Source of the DNA: JAGXLC01 sp041686375
GTDB lineage: Bacteria > Bacteroidota > Bacteroidia > Bacteroidales > UBA12077
Length of the DNA stretch: 64,000 bases
Direction: 5' to 3'
Assembly: GCA_041686375.1 (NCBI GenBank)
Contig: JAWLEB010000011.1
Span: 14,030 to 78,029, forward strand
Part shown: positions 9,707-18,618 of the stretch, one piece after another
Layout: every line of letters begins with the position of its first letter
Position numbering within the stretch: position 1 is the first letter of the stretch
Notes under the pieces: model-generated
The model's database searches: none
The model's input: only the letters and a program-made list of their open reading frames with translations
What the model was told of the DNA's origin: nothing
Program-made: the position numbers and the translations under genes

Positions 9707-10693
9707 TTATTTTGGTTCATTTAACTTACTGCTTGTTATATCAATAGTTTGCATTTCTTCATTTGTTAATTTCAGATGAATGGCTTTTGCATTACTTTTA
9801 GCTTGATTAACATTTGATGCGCCGGGAATAGCAAAAACCTGTTCGTTATGGAAATTCACAAGCCAGTTGAGGGCTACTTGAGCCGGGGTAGCATTATGCT
9901 TTTCTGCAATGTCTTTTAATATTTCAACTACGGGGTTTGTTTTCTCAAGGTTGCTTCTTCTAAACGCGCTCATGCGTTTTCTGAAGCCCTTCTTGGTTTT
10001 AATCTGATCCGGATTGTCATGGTATTTTCCTGTGAGTATCCCCTGGGCTAGGGGCGAATAAGCAATAATAGCAATTCCCAGTTCTTTTGCAGTTTCGAGT
10101 ATTTTGTTTCTTTCTATTTTTCGGTTTAATAGATTGTATTGCACTTGGTTGGATGCCAGTGAATAACCATAACGTGCCAGTTCATGGTACGCCTTGCGCA
10201 TCTGTTCTGCTGAAAAGTTGCTTACCCCCACGTATTTTATTTTTCCCTGGTCTGATAGCTTTGCCATTGCTGCCATTTCTTTACTGATTGAAGAAAACGA
10301 CATGGGGTTGTGAACCTGGTGAAGGGAAATGGTGTATCCATTGAGCGCACCCTGTCTCTTATCTATAGTTTTTATAATAGAATCAGCAAACCTGAAAAAT
10401 GGCGACCACTTGGTGGCAACGATAACGTCATCATCTGTAATGCCTGCTTTTTTAAGAGCTCGTGACAGGGTTTTTTCCGATTCGCCATTACCATATAGTT
10501 CTGCAGTATCAAACCAGTTGATACCACTTTCGTAGCTGGCTTTGATGATTTGGTAGCTTTCTTCGTCTGTTAATGCAGACCAGAATTTCCCCGCTAAATT
10601 TTTTCTTTTGCTAAATTGCCAGGTACCTAGTCCGATTGGGGAAACCATTAACTCAGTACTGCCCAGTTTACGTAACATTGTGTTTGTTTTCAT
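9707..10693 (-). CDS. Aldo/keto reductase
   Basis: 328 residues, full length for the AKR family of TIM-barrel NAD(P)H oxidoreductases. The catalytic tetrad is visible: Asp62 and Tyr67 (WFDTAELYGNGESE), Lys95 (VATKWSP) and His125 (SLHQVHNP). The C-terminal cofactor segment is AIPGASNVNQAKSNA. The pattern resembles the YajO/Tas-like general stress group rather than sugar-specific members, so the carbonyl substrate is open. It is a single-gene unit on the minus strand. Confidence 0.9.
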   Translation of the reverse strand: MKTNTMLRKLGSTELMVSPIGLGTWQFSKRKNLAGKFWSALTDEESYQIIKASYESGINWFDTAELYGNGESEKTLSRALKKAGITDDDVIVATKWSPFFRFADSIIKTIDKRQGALNGYTISLHQVHNPMSFSSISKEMAAMAKLSDQGKIKYVGVSNFSAEQMRKAYHELARYGYSLASNQVQYNLLNRKIERNKILETAKELGIAIIAYSPLAQGILTGKYHDNPDQIKTKKGFRKRMSAFRRSNLEKTNPVVEILKDIAEKHNATPAQVALNWLVNFHNEQVFAIPGASNVNQAKSNAKAIHLKLTNEEMQTIDITSSKLNEPK

Positions 10694-10716
10694 AATAAGG
10701 TAAGAATATTTAATAT

Positions 10717-10914
10717 GTGACTATATCAGAATACAAATTGAAGTGGTATATTGTTTCATTTGTTATGTTCTCAACGGCTAATACGAAAGAATCTATTCCG
10801 GCACGGGACAAGGATGAAGAAAAACAAAATGAAACCAAAGATGACACCACAGGTAGTGCAGAACATGAGGCATTAAATTCTGAAGAAAAAAGTAGAATAT
10901 TAAGAAACCTTTAA
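10717..10914 (+). CDS. Possible small hypothetical protein
   Basis: An open frame of 65 codons, or 49 from the internal ATG at 10765. The product would be hydrophilic and Glu/Lys/Asp-rich after residue 20 (ARDKDEEKQNETKDDTTGSA). It starts 24 bp from the divergent reductase gene, in what should be that gene's promoter, and no family is recognisable. It may be a real small protein or chance; I lean to chance. Confidence 0.25.
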   Translation: MTISEYKLKWYIVSFVMFSTANTKESIPARDKDEEKQNETKDDTTGSAEHEALNSEEKSRILRNL

Positions 10915-10982
10915 TTGTGTTTTAGGTTAATTGCCTGGATGAATATCAGAATAAATATTAGTTCAATTGAGAATAAAAATGT

Positions 10983-10990
10983 TAAATTTG
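10983..10990 (+). promoter_or_regulatory. -7 promoter box of the oligopeptidase gene
   Basis: TAAATTTG matches TAnnTTTG exactly, 36 bp before the start codon at 11027. No good -33 TTTG at the usual spacing. Confidence 0.45.
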
Positions 10991-11026
10991 TTCTGATAAT
11001 CGATTTTTTAATTTAATATAAGTACA

Positions 11027-13171
11027 ATGATCATCAGACAACGATTACACACATTTTTAACCTTTCTGTTGTTGGTAATTTTACTGTCAACAGGGTGTAA
11101 ACAAGAAACCAGTATGAAACCTATTGGCATGCAGCTCCCAGATGCTGAAAAAAATCCTAAAGAACTTACAATCCATGAAGATACACGGATTGATAATTAT
11201 TACTGGATGAATGACAGGAATAATCCGGATGTCATAGATTATTTGGAGGCAGAGAACGAATATACGGAAGCAGCTTTAAAGCCAACGAAAAAACTTCAGG
11301 AGGACTTGTTTGAAGAAATGAAAGGGAGAATCAAAGAGGATGATGAAAGCGTTCCTTATAAAAAGAATGGGTATTATTATTATACTCGCTATGAAGAGGG
11401 AAAAGAATATCCTCTGTATTGCCGTAAAAAAGGTTCCCTTGAAGCAGAGGAAGAAATTATGCTGGATGTAAATGAAATGGCAGAAGACTATGATTTCTAC
11501 CAGGTAACAGGTTTGAGCGTGAGTCCGGATAATAATCTCCTCGCTTTTGGTGTGGATACAGTCAGTCGGCGGAAGTATACTATTCATGTTAAGAATCTTG
11601 AAACCGGTGAAATATATGAAGACAAGCTGCCTGTGACAACCGGCAGAGCTGTATGGGCTGATGACAATCAAACGCTTTTCTATACGAAAAAGCATCCTGA
11701 AACATTGAGAGCCTTTAAGATTTATAAGCATAAGCTGGGGATGAATGCGTCTCAGGATAAAGAAATTTTTCATGAATCGGATGCGACCTTTACTACTTAT
11801 GTGAACAAAACTAAATCTGGTGATTATATCTTCATCTCTTCTCACAGTACAATGGCTGATGAATATAGATATATAGATGCTTCCAGCCCTGATGGAGATT
11901 TTTCTGTTATACAACCCAGAGAAAGAGGTCTTGAGTATTCTGTATCGCATTATGACGACCATTTCTTCATTGTTACAAACTGGGATGCGAAAAACTTTCG
12001 CCTTATGAAGACAATCGTTGGAAAAGGCCAGAAGGAAAATTGGGAAGAAGTAATTCCTCACAGAGAGAATGTTTTTCTTGACGAAATAGAGATATTTAGT
12101 GATTACATGGCGGTAGAAGAGAGAAAAGATGGACTGACTCAAATTTATATTCGTAACTGGAATAACGACGAAGAGCATTATATTGATTTTGACGAGGAAG
12201 TTTATGCGGCAGGTATTTCAACTAATCATGAATTTGACACTAAGAAACTTCGTTATAGTTATAGTTCTATGACTACACCGCGTACAACTTATGATTATGA
12301 TATGGAGAATCGTGAGCAAGAATTGAAAAAACAAGAAGAAGTGTTGGGCGATTTCGATCCGGATAACTATGAAGCAAAAAGATTATGGGCGGAAGCAGAT
12401 GACGGAAAAGAAATACCCATTTCACTGGTATATCGAAAAGGGATCGACTTAGATGGGGAAAATCCTACTTTACTGTATGGCTATGGTTCTTATGGATCAA
12501 CCATAGACCCGCGTTTTAGTACAAACCGGTTAAGTCTGCTTGATCGTGGATTTGTTTTTGCTATTGCTCATATTCGTGGAAGTCAGTATCTCGGTCGCGA
12601 ATGGTATGAAGAGGGGAAATTGTTGAATAAGAAAAATACCTTTACCGATTTTAATGATTGTGCAGAGCATCTAATTGAAGAAAACTATACGAATTCGGAG
12701 AATCTGTACGCTATGGGTGGTAGCGCAGGTGGGTTACTTATGGGCGCTGTTGTGAATATGCAACCAGAGCTTTATAATGGAGTTGTCGCTGCGGTACCGT
12801 TTGTGGACGTGGTTACTACGATGCTGGATGAAGATATTCCGCTTACAACTGGTGAGTTTGATGAGTGGGGAGATCCCAAAGAAGAAAAATATTATGAATA
12901 CATGTTGTCGTATTCGCCTTATGACAATGTTCAGGAACAGGAATATCCTAATATGCTGGTAACTACCGGACTGCACGATTCCCAGGTACAATACTGGGAA
13001 CCTGCTAAATGGGTAGCCAAATTGAGAGATAAGAAAACAGACGACAATATTCTTTTACTCCGCACAAATATGGAAGCAGGTCATGGAGGTTCTTCGGGAA
13101 GATACGAAGCTTTGCGCGAAACAGCGAGAGAATATGCTTTTATTCTTTATTTAGCTGGAATTAAAAAGTAA
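11027..13171 (+). CDS. S9 family prolyl oligopeptidase-type peptidase (oligopeptidase B-like), lipoprotein
   Basis: 714 residues. A lipobox (LLSTGC) puts the lipidated Cys at residue 24, so the enzyme is envelope-anchored. A seven-bladed propeller fills about residues 80-440, starting with the family signature RIDNYYWMNDR (about residues 54-64). The C-terminal alpha/beta hydrolase has Ser566 in GGSAGG, Asp651 in GLHDSQVQYWEP and His686 in EAGHGG, a complete triad. The DSQVQYWEP segment is typical of oligopeptidase B, which cleaves short peptides after basic residues; that specificity is inferred. A hairpin terminator follows. Confidence 0.9.
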   Translation: MIIRQRLHTFLTFLLLVILLSTGCKQETSMKPIGMQLPDAEKNPKELTIHEDTRIDNYYWMNDRNNPDVIDYLEAENEYTEAALKPTKKLQEDLFEEMKGRIKEDDESVPYKKNGYYYYTRYEEGKEYPLYCRKKGSLEAEEEIMLDVNEMAEDYDFYQVTGLSVSPDNNLLAFGVDTVSRRKYTIHVKNLETGEIYEDKLPVTTGRAVWADDNQTLFYTKKHPETLRAFKIYKHKLGMNASQDKEIFHESDATFTTYVNKTKSGDYIFISSHSTMADEYRYIDASSPDGDFSVIQPRERGLEYSVSHYDDHFFIVTNWDAKNFRLMKTIVGKGQKENWEEVIPHRENVFLDEIEIFSDYMAVEERKDGLTQIYIRNWNNDEEHYIDFDEEVYAAGISTNHEFDTKKLRYSYSSMTTPRTTYDYDMENREQELKKQEEVLGDFDPDNYEAKRLWAEADDGKEIPISLVYRKGIDLDGENPTLLYGYGSYGSTIDPRFSTNRLSLLDRGFVFAIAHIRGSQYLGREWYEEGKLLNKKNTFTDFNDCAEHLIEENYTNSENLYAMGGSAGGLLMGAVVNMQPELYNGVVAAVPFVDVVTTMLDEDIPLTTGEFDEWGDPKEEKYYEYMLSYSPYDNVQEQEYPNMLVTTGLHDSQVQYWEPAKWVAKLRDKKTDDNILLLRTNMEAGHGGSSGRYEALRETAREYAFILYLAGIKK

Positions 13172-13206
13172 AATTCAAAATAATTTGCAATATTAAATTT
13201 TAAAAA

Positions 13207-13243
13207 CGAGAACTGGCATGTACAAGCTGGTTCTCGTTTTTTT
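13207..13243 (+). terminator. Rho-independent terminator after the oligopeptidase gene
   Basis: The inverted repeat ACGAGAAC ... GTTCTCGT with a 16-nt loop is followed by a run of seven T, 36 bp after the stop codon at 13171. Confidence 0.75.
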
Positions 13244-13471
13244 AAAACCTGTGTAGATATCAGGGTGTCAATAAATCCTACTCTTACCGCTTTATTAATT
13301 CTCAGAGATTGTTGTGAACTTATTTTCCCTTTAATGTTGGCTATGAATGAGGAGAACATCTTTTTCTATAAATATTGCGTGCAGCAAATCTTTTCGAGAG
13401 ATAGTCTCATATTACCGTGCCTCCATCCCTATTTGGAAGCTTCGGAAGAAAGGAAAATATGGTAGCAGACA

Positions 13472-13900
13472 CTACTCATATACCTCCATAAATGTAAACG
13501 GGATCTCCACGGATTCTGAAAATGATTTTCCCACATCTTTGATATCATCATCATCTTCCATGTATTTCCATTCAATGTTTAACTCATGTCCATCTTCCTT
13601 AATTTTCGTAAATTGCTTTATAATGGTCAGAATGAGTTGAGTTGATGACGAGTCAAGATATTCAAGAAAAAATGAAAGGTTAGTTTTTTTTGCCGGATTG
13701 TTTGTATACTCTTCAATTTTCCTTATGAGAGGATAGTAAAAATTTTTAGCATTACTTGGATAGGAGCGACCTTCAAAGAAAAATTCACCCGCCTCTAAGT
13801 CCATGTTGACTTTTGGGGTAGTTGTTGTAGCCGGGATCAAACATGAATTTCCTTCCAGGAGATTTTTATTTAAGTATGTAATAACGGTTTTTTCATCCAT
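13472..13900 (-). CDS. DUF1987 / SiaC-family regulatory phosphoprotein
   Basis: 142 residues. After an unusual N-terminal extension of about 22 residues it matches DUF1987: ATTTTPKVNMDLEAGEFFFE, then GRSYPSNAKNFYYPLIRKIE, then FFLEYLDSSSTQLILTIIKQF. The SSST patch lies where SiaC and anti-anti-sigma proteins are phosphorylated. In Pseudomonas, SiaC acts in a SiaA/SiaB phosphorylation switch that controls a diguanylate cyclase and aggregation. No SiaA or SiaB partner lies next to it here, so its signalling partners are unknown. It is divergent from the ECF sigma gene. Confidence 0.8.
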   Translation of the reverse strand: MDEKTVITYLNKNLLEGNSCLIPATTTTPKVNMDLEAGEFFFEGRSYPSNAKNFYYPLIRKIEEYTNNPAKKTNLSFFLEYLDSSSTQLILTIIKQFTKIKEDGHELNIEWKYMEDDDDIKDVGKSFSESVEIPFTFMEVYE

Positions 13901-14348
13901 CTTTTTGATTGTTGATAGTAAAGTATAAAAATATTGGTTTTAGGAGTATGGTGCTTTACTAATTTATTTACCGTTGTAATATTCAAATTAAAGTAGGGTT
14001 TTATTTTATTAACGTGTAAATTATTTCTTTTCGTACCTGTTATTATTCTGAAATTATGCAATTTGTTTATAATCAGCAATAATTTTGTGGAAAATTTTCG
14101 GAACTTTTAGCCTGTAATAAATTAATCCTAGTTAGATATAAATCCTGTCGTTAATAAAAGCTTCAGCTCATTGCATTATTATTTGGCTATTGTTTGTAAT
14201 CCATTGATTATCAATTCTGTAAAAATGAACGTTAATTGTATGAATAATTGCGTTAATTGCTATTTTGACACGTTAAATAAATAAGTTGTTTTTATTATGA
14301 AATTGTTTTTAATTTTATTCATCAAAGATTTAATTACATTCCTTTGTA
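13901..14348. other. Long AT-rich control region before the ECF sigma gene
   Basis: 448 bp without a gene between two divergent genes. It holds the CGTTAAT repeat array described separately (14230-14278, with an outlying copy at 14149-14155). No clear TAnnTTTG box is visible for either direction, which would fit activator-dependent or alternative-sigma transcription; TTCCTTTG at 14339-14346 is too close to the start codon to serve it. Confidence 0.45.
14230..14278 (+). promoter_or_regulatory. Three phased CGTTAA direct repeats upstream of the sigma gene
   Basis: CGTTAATTG at 14230-14238, CGTTAATTG at 14251-14259 and CGTTAAAT at 14271-14278 are spaced 21 and 20 bp apart, i.e. two helical turns, all on the same face. 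A further CGTTAAT is at 14149-14155, 81 bp upstream. The array ends 70 bp before the start codon, where an activator would sit. The binding protein is unknown. Confidence 0.5.
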
Positions 14349-14921
14349 ATGAAGCCAATTAACAGTATTAAAAGTGACTACTTCTTGTGGGAGCACTTTA
14401 AAGATGGGGATAAAAGTGCGCTTGATGAAATATATAAATTTCATTATGCTTCTTTGTTTGACTATGGTTTTAGAATAATTAAAGATACAGATTTTATTCG
14501 TGAGTGTATACAGGAATTGTTTTACGAGCTTATATCCAACCGAAAAACTTTAGGCGCTACGCATAATATAAGATTTTATCTGCTGGCTTCTATTCGACGT
14601 AAAATATTTAGTAAAATCCGCAACAGATCCCATTTTCAACCAGATTATGATTTTTCCTATAGGTTCGATTTGGAATTGTCCCCTGAAGACAATTTTATAA
14701 AAGTTGAAGGTAAAAAGAAAAGGCGTGAGGATCTCAAAAAAATCGTTAATAAATTACCATGCAGAGAGAAGGAGGTTATATACCTAAAATTTTATAAGGA
14801 TTTAAATTATGAGGAGATCACAAGAGTTATGGGGATAAATTATGATTCAGCCAGGAAACTACTTCACCGGGCTATAAAGAATTTACGAAAATTGATGAGT
14901 GTAGAACTCAATCATTATTAA
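14349..14921 (+). CDS. ECF-type RNA polymerase sigma factor
   Basis: 190 residues. Region 2 covers about residues 10-80 (DEIYKFHYASLFDYGFRII, then a RFYLLASIRRKIFS-like segment) and region 4 about 125-185, with a helix-turn-helix in CREKEVIYLKFYKDLNYEEI. It resembles the Bacteroidota ECF group usually followed directly by a FecR anti-sigma gene; here the next gene, 20 bp away, is an SprB/FISUMP surface protein. The only FecR-type gene in the window is the curlin fusion at 21338-22963 on the opposite strand, which I take as its probable partner (inference). Confidence 0.9.
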   Translation: MKPINSIKSDYFLWEHFKDGDKSALDEIYKFHYASLFDYGFRIIKDTDFIRECIQELFYELISNRKTLGATHNIRFYLLASIRRKIFSKIRNRSHFQPDYDFSYRFDLELSPEDNFIKVEGKKKRREDLKKIVNKLPCREKEVIYLKFYKDLNYEEITRVMGINYDSARKLLHRAIKNLRKLMSVELNHY

Positions 14922-14941
14922 CCTATTTTTAATTACCGACT

Positions 14942-16990
14942 ATGAGATCCTCCATTTTGAGTATAATAGTGTTTGTTTTTTTGTTTTGTTTACTACCTCC
15001 GGTTCAGTCGGCTGCTCAGTCTTTAGCTCCTTTGCATTATCAATTTATCGTACGTAATGGTGATGGAGAATTGATTACAAATCAGAAGGTAAATGTTGAA
15101 TTGTCTATTTTTTCCGGGGAGTTAAATAATGCTTCTAAATTATTTTCGGAACAACACCGGATAACTACATCAGCGAATGGCCTTGTTAAACTTAAAATCG
15201 GAACGGGAAGAAGCGACCAGAACTATCCAAGTATAGTATGGAATATTCAGGATAGTTATTTTGTAAGAGCGACGATTGATAATTTAGATGATTCAGATTA
15301 TACCTACGAGCATACCAGTCCCATTATTATGGTGTATCCTGTACAATATACAGGTACTATGGAAGACGCAGCAGATCCTGTAATTGCATTTGGGAAACGT
15401 GAAGTGCTTGAACCTTTAAACCTTGAGGATGGTAATCTTTATTTGAGTAATGGTAGTGTCGTTAAATTGCCAAAATATTTAACCAAACGTAATGATTTAC
15501 AGATACAGGTGGAAAAAAACGATGTTTCTTGTTATGGGGAAAAAGACGGAGGAATTGATGTTACGGTAAAGGGCGGTACTCCTCCTTATGATTATTTTTG
15601 GTCTAACGGGCAAACTACAGAAGATCTGAACAATCTGAAGGCAGGAGAGTATGATTTGTACATTGCTGATCAAAATGGTTTTACTGCAATTCGTAAAGTT
15701 AGAATTGAACAGCCGGGGCCACTGGATATAAATGCGGAGATTTCTGATGTTTCTGGTGTTGGAATGAGGGATGGGAAGATACAACTGGATGTTACGGGGG
15801 GAATACCTCCTTATTCCTATCATTGGTCTCATGGATCAAAGCAAAGAGATCAGGCAAACTTGTCCCCCGGGTATTATAAAGTTGCAGTATCTTCTAAAAC
15901 AAATTGCTCTGTAGAAAAAAAATTCATAATAAGGGAACCTGTGAAGTTAAAGTTTGATAAAACCAATGTAAAGTGTTATGGCGAGAGCAGTGGAAGTGTA
16001 TATTTAAGTATCAGGGGAGGTCTGCCTCCTTACGAAATTAGTTGGTCGAATAAACAAACAGGCTATCACTTACAAAACCTTTCTGCCGGAAAATACTATG
16101 TGTTTGTTAAGGACAGTTGGGGCTATCAAAAGCTTGATAGTGTTTCAATTCTGCAACCTTATCCGCTAAGGGTTAAACCTGATATTACGCATATTGAAGA
16201 TGATAACGAATTTGGGAAAATTGACCTTAAAGTTAGTGGGGGAATTCCTCCTTATGAATATGGTTGGTCGACAATGGATACATCCAGAAATATTGGAGAA
16301 ATAACAGATGGCGTTTATTCTGTCAGAGTAATTGATAGCAAGGGTTGTGAAATGGTTAAAAATAACATCTTTTTGTATAAGATGTATACTGATATGCGGG
16401 ATACTACAAAATATAAGGTTATAACTATTGGTACACAGGTATGGATGGCTGAAAATCTGAATTATGGGAGGCAAATAAGCTCTGATAAGGAAGCAAAGAA
16501 AAATGGGATAGTTGAAAAATATTGTTATGAAAATAATATAGAGCATTGTTATAACTTTGGGGGATTATACACATGGGGTGAAATGATGCGTTATGCTAAA
16601 TCTGATGATAATATTCGTGGCAGGACGCAGGGCGTTTGTCCTGACGGGTGGCATGTGCCGACTATTGATGAGTGGAATATTCTGGCTGATTACCTGGGAG
16701 GAGAGATGATAGCTGCAAACAGAATGAAAGACTATGATTATTGGGACTTGCCACATGGTGTGGATGAAATTCAGTTGAATTTAAGTGGTTTCTCAGCTTA
16801 TCCTTCCGGGAGAATGGATATGGCAGGTGCAAGTTATTACATGGGAAAAAGCACAAGCTTTTGGAGTTCCACAAAGGATAGTTTCAATAATGCTTGGCAT
16901 CGAACGGTAACAAATAGGGGCGAAGGACTATACCGGAATTCCGGGAATATGGGTTATCGTTTTTCTGTCCGTTGTGTCAAAGATTATTAA
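14942..16990 (+). CDS. Secreted SprB-repeat protein with C-terminal FISUMP domain
   Basis: 682 residues with a signal peptide (about 1-25). Residues 27-145 form a beta-rich N-terminal module (APLHYQFIVRNGDGELITNQ) common in Bacteroidota surface proteins. Four SprB-type repeats of about 71 residues follow (about 190-475), each with a Cys or equivalent near VSCYGE, a GGxPPY core and a W-S segment. The C-terminus (about 485-682) is a FISUMP module (VITIGTQVWMAENLNYG; CPDGWHVPTIDEWNIL). SprB repeats are known from gliding adhesins. No type IX sorting domain is visible at the end. It is co-transcribed with the sigma factor and points towards the curli genes. Confidence 0.85.
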   Translation: MRSSILSIIVFVFLFCLLPPVQSAAQSLAPLHYQFIVRNGDGELITNQKVNVELSIFSGELNNASKLFSEQHRITTSANGLVKLKIGTGRSDQNYPSIVWNIQDSYFVRATIDNLDDSDYTYEHTSPIIMVYPVQYTGTMEDAADPVIAFGKREVLEPLNLEDGNLYLSNGSVVKLPKYLTKRNDLQIQVEKNDVSCYGEKDGGIDVTVKGGTPPYDYFWSNGQTTEDLNNLKAGEYDLYIADQNGFTAIRKVRIEQPGPLDINAEISDVSGVGMRDGKIQLDVTGGIPPYSYHWSHGSKQRDQANLSPGYYKVAVSSKTNCSVEKKFIIREPVKLKFDKTNVKCYGESSGSVYLSIRGGLPPYEISWSNKQTGYHLQNLSAGKYYVFVKDSWGYQKLDSVSILQPYPLRVKPDITHIEDDNEFGKIDLKVSGGIPPYEYGWSTMDTSRNIGEITDGVYSVRVIDSKGCEMVKNNIFLYKMYTDMRDTTKYKVITIGTQVWMAENLNYGRQISSDKEAKKNGIVEKYCYENNIEHCYNFGGLYTWGEMMRYAKSDDNIRGRTQGVCPDGWHVPTIDEWNILADYLGGEMIAANRMKDYDYWDLPHGVDEIQLNLSGFSAYPSGRMDMAGASYYMGKSTSFWSSTKDSFNNAWHRTVTNRGEGLYRNSGNMGYRFSVRCVKDY

Positions 16991-17086
16991 AAACATTGCA
17001 TTCCAACGTTGAGTCTTTTTGATTATGAATATCAGTATATCTTAAGAGATAAGGGGACTTAAATGTCGATTATGTAATAAAAAAAA

Positions 17087-18601
17087 TCAATTCCAAAAAG
17101 GTAACTCTGCATTTTCAACCAATTGCTCCCTGTTTGATCCGTCAATGTCCATTGTCCATATTTCTTTTGGTTTTGAATTGTTGTTAACAACATTGGTAAA
17201 GATAATTTTATTCCCTGTTGGTGAATATCTTGGTGTTAAATCATTTGTGCCACCGGGTTTATTCTCAGAAAGAGAGGTGGTTTCTCCAGTCTCCAAATCC
17301 ATTTTGAATATCTGGTTGTTAAGCATCCTTCCGTCAAGAGATTCATTTTCTGATACATCGTGGGTGAATAGTATAGATTTCCCATCTATTGAAAATGTAG
17401 GCGCTTCGATTACTCCTTTTAGGTTTTCTACTAGTACTTCTTGGTTGCTGCCATCTCTGTCCATCAAGTATATTTCTGATTCATATATCTTTTCGCCAAT
17501 TGTTAAAACGACGATTTTTGAATAATCAGGAGATAGATCAACCTCTCTGAAATGACGATCTGATGGGGCAGTTGTAATAGTCTGTAAACCTGTTCCATCA
17601 GACTTTATGCTATATAAATGTTGATAATGGCTGAAGATAAGCCTGCCTTCATCTTCAGCCCAAGCAAAAGCGTTTCCTTCATTATGGTACCCATCTACTG
17701 CAACCCTGGTTACCCTGCTGCTTTGGCCTCCGTTTTTGTCCATAATGAAAAGGTATGGTTTCACAAGTGAATCACTTACAAAAGCAATTTCTCCATTACG
17801 TTTGTTAATTTTAGGCGCCCAATCACGGTGATTATTATAAGTTAGCTGATTAACCATTGAGCTGTCTAAATCATAGGCCATGAGTTCATAATTCCCTCCA
17901 ATTTTTTTAACAAAAAAAAAGGAATTATCCGGGATGCTTTTAGTTTTGAAATTAAGTAATTTACTGAGGGTTGTGTCACCATCTTCATTTTTTGCTATTA
18001 CCTGCCAGTAATAAACTTGATTATATCTTAAATTCTGAACCTTCAAGGATGTATCTTTTATGTCTTCAGCTATCACTTGTTCTTGTATTGAAGTACTTGG
18101 ATATAATAAAACATCGTAAGCTATTGAGTGATCCTCTGATTCAGCATATGCGCTCCATTTTAAAGTCAGTCTCGTAGTTAAATTGTTTGAGCCTTTTGAT
18201 GGCGTATATTTTTTTGAAAAAGTAATTTCACTGCTCTCACTAGTTTGATCCTTTTTTTTTAGTAGAAAATTAACCGTGGAAGTGTGATTTTCTTTCACTT
18301 GTATTCCAAGAGATTTTAAGTTATAATCTGATTTGTCTGCTGTAATATTGTATCTTCCCGTATCGATCATAGATATTTTATAATAACCACTTGAGTCAGT
18401 CAGGATAACTTCTGTTGCTGGTTTTGTTTGTATGGTTACATTTCTTAGAGGAGTATCTGTTTCCTCGTCCATGACAAATCCTTCAATGGTGCCCTTGATA
18501 TCCGGATCAAAAGCATCTTCTGTGCATGAGTTAAATGTTGCAAGAAAAAATACTGAGGCAAGGAATATGATTACTTTTGTATGTTTACTGGTTTTATTCA
18601 T
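17087..18601 (-). CDS. Surface lipoprotein: CarboxypepD_reg-like, Fn3-like and PD40 beta-propeller
   Basis: 504 residues. The lipobox ends FNSC (Cys26). Residues about 38-115 form a carboxypeptidase-regulatory-like beta-sandwich (GTIEGFVMDEETDTPLRNVT). About 128-222 is Fn3-like (AYDVLLYP; YYWQVIAKNEDGDT). About 225-504 is a TolB/PD40-type propeller with repeated D-x-D-G-S and SPDYSKIV / SIDGKSILF / SPTGNKIIF blades. It starts 17 bp after csgH on the same strand, so it is the last gene of the curli operon. A role as a fibre-binding or cell-wall-linking accessory is inferred from position; no enzymatic motif is visible. Confidence 0.75.
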   Translation of the reverse strand: MNKTSKHTKVIIFLASVFFLATFNSCTEDAFDPDIKGTIEGFVMDEETDTPLRNVTIQTKPATEVILTDSSGYYKISMIDTGRYNITADKSDYNLKSLGIQVKENHTSTVNFLLKKKDQTSESSEITFSKKYTPSKGSNNLTTRLTLKWSAYAESEDHSIAYDVLLYPSTSIQEQVIAEDIKDTSLKVQNLRYNQVYYWQVIAKNEDGDTTLSKLLNFKTKSIPDNSFFFVKKIGGNYELMAYDLDSSMVNQLTYNNHRDWAPKINKRNGEIAFVSDSLVKPYLFIMDKNGGQSSRVTRVAVDGYHNEGNAFAWAEDEGRLIFSHYQHLYSIKSDGTGLQTITTAPSDRHFREVDLSPDYSKIVVLTIGEKIYESEIYLMDRDGSNQEVLVENLKGVIEAPTFSIDGKSILFTHDVSENESLDGRMLNNQIFKMDLETGETTSLSENKPGGTNDLTPRYSPTGNKIIFTNVVNNNSKPKEIWTMDIDGSNREQLVENAELPFWN

Positions 18602-18618
18602 GGTGGTTTACGTTAAAT

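Noticed and set aside
11276..12178. 300-codon antisense frame inside the oligopeptidase gene
   Set aside because: A shadow of the real gene: the product is a run of aromatic and Ile residues typical of reversed codons, while the plus-strand frame has a complete catalytic triad.
14942..16990. Type IX secretion sorting domain on the FISUMP protein
   Set aside because: The protein ends inside the FISUMP module (FSVRCVKDY) with no recognisable C-terminal sorting domain.
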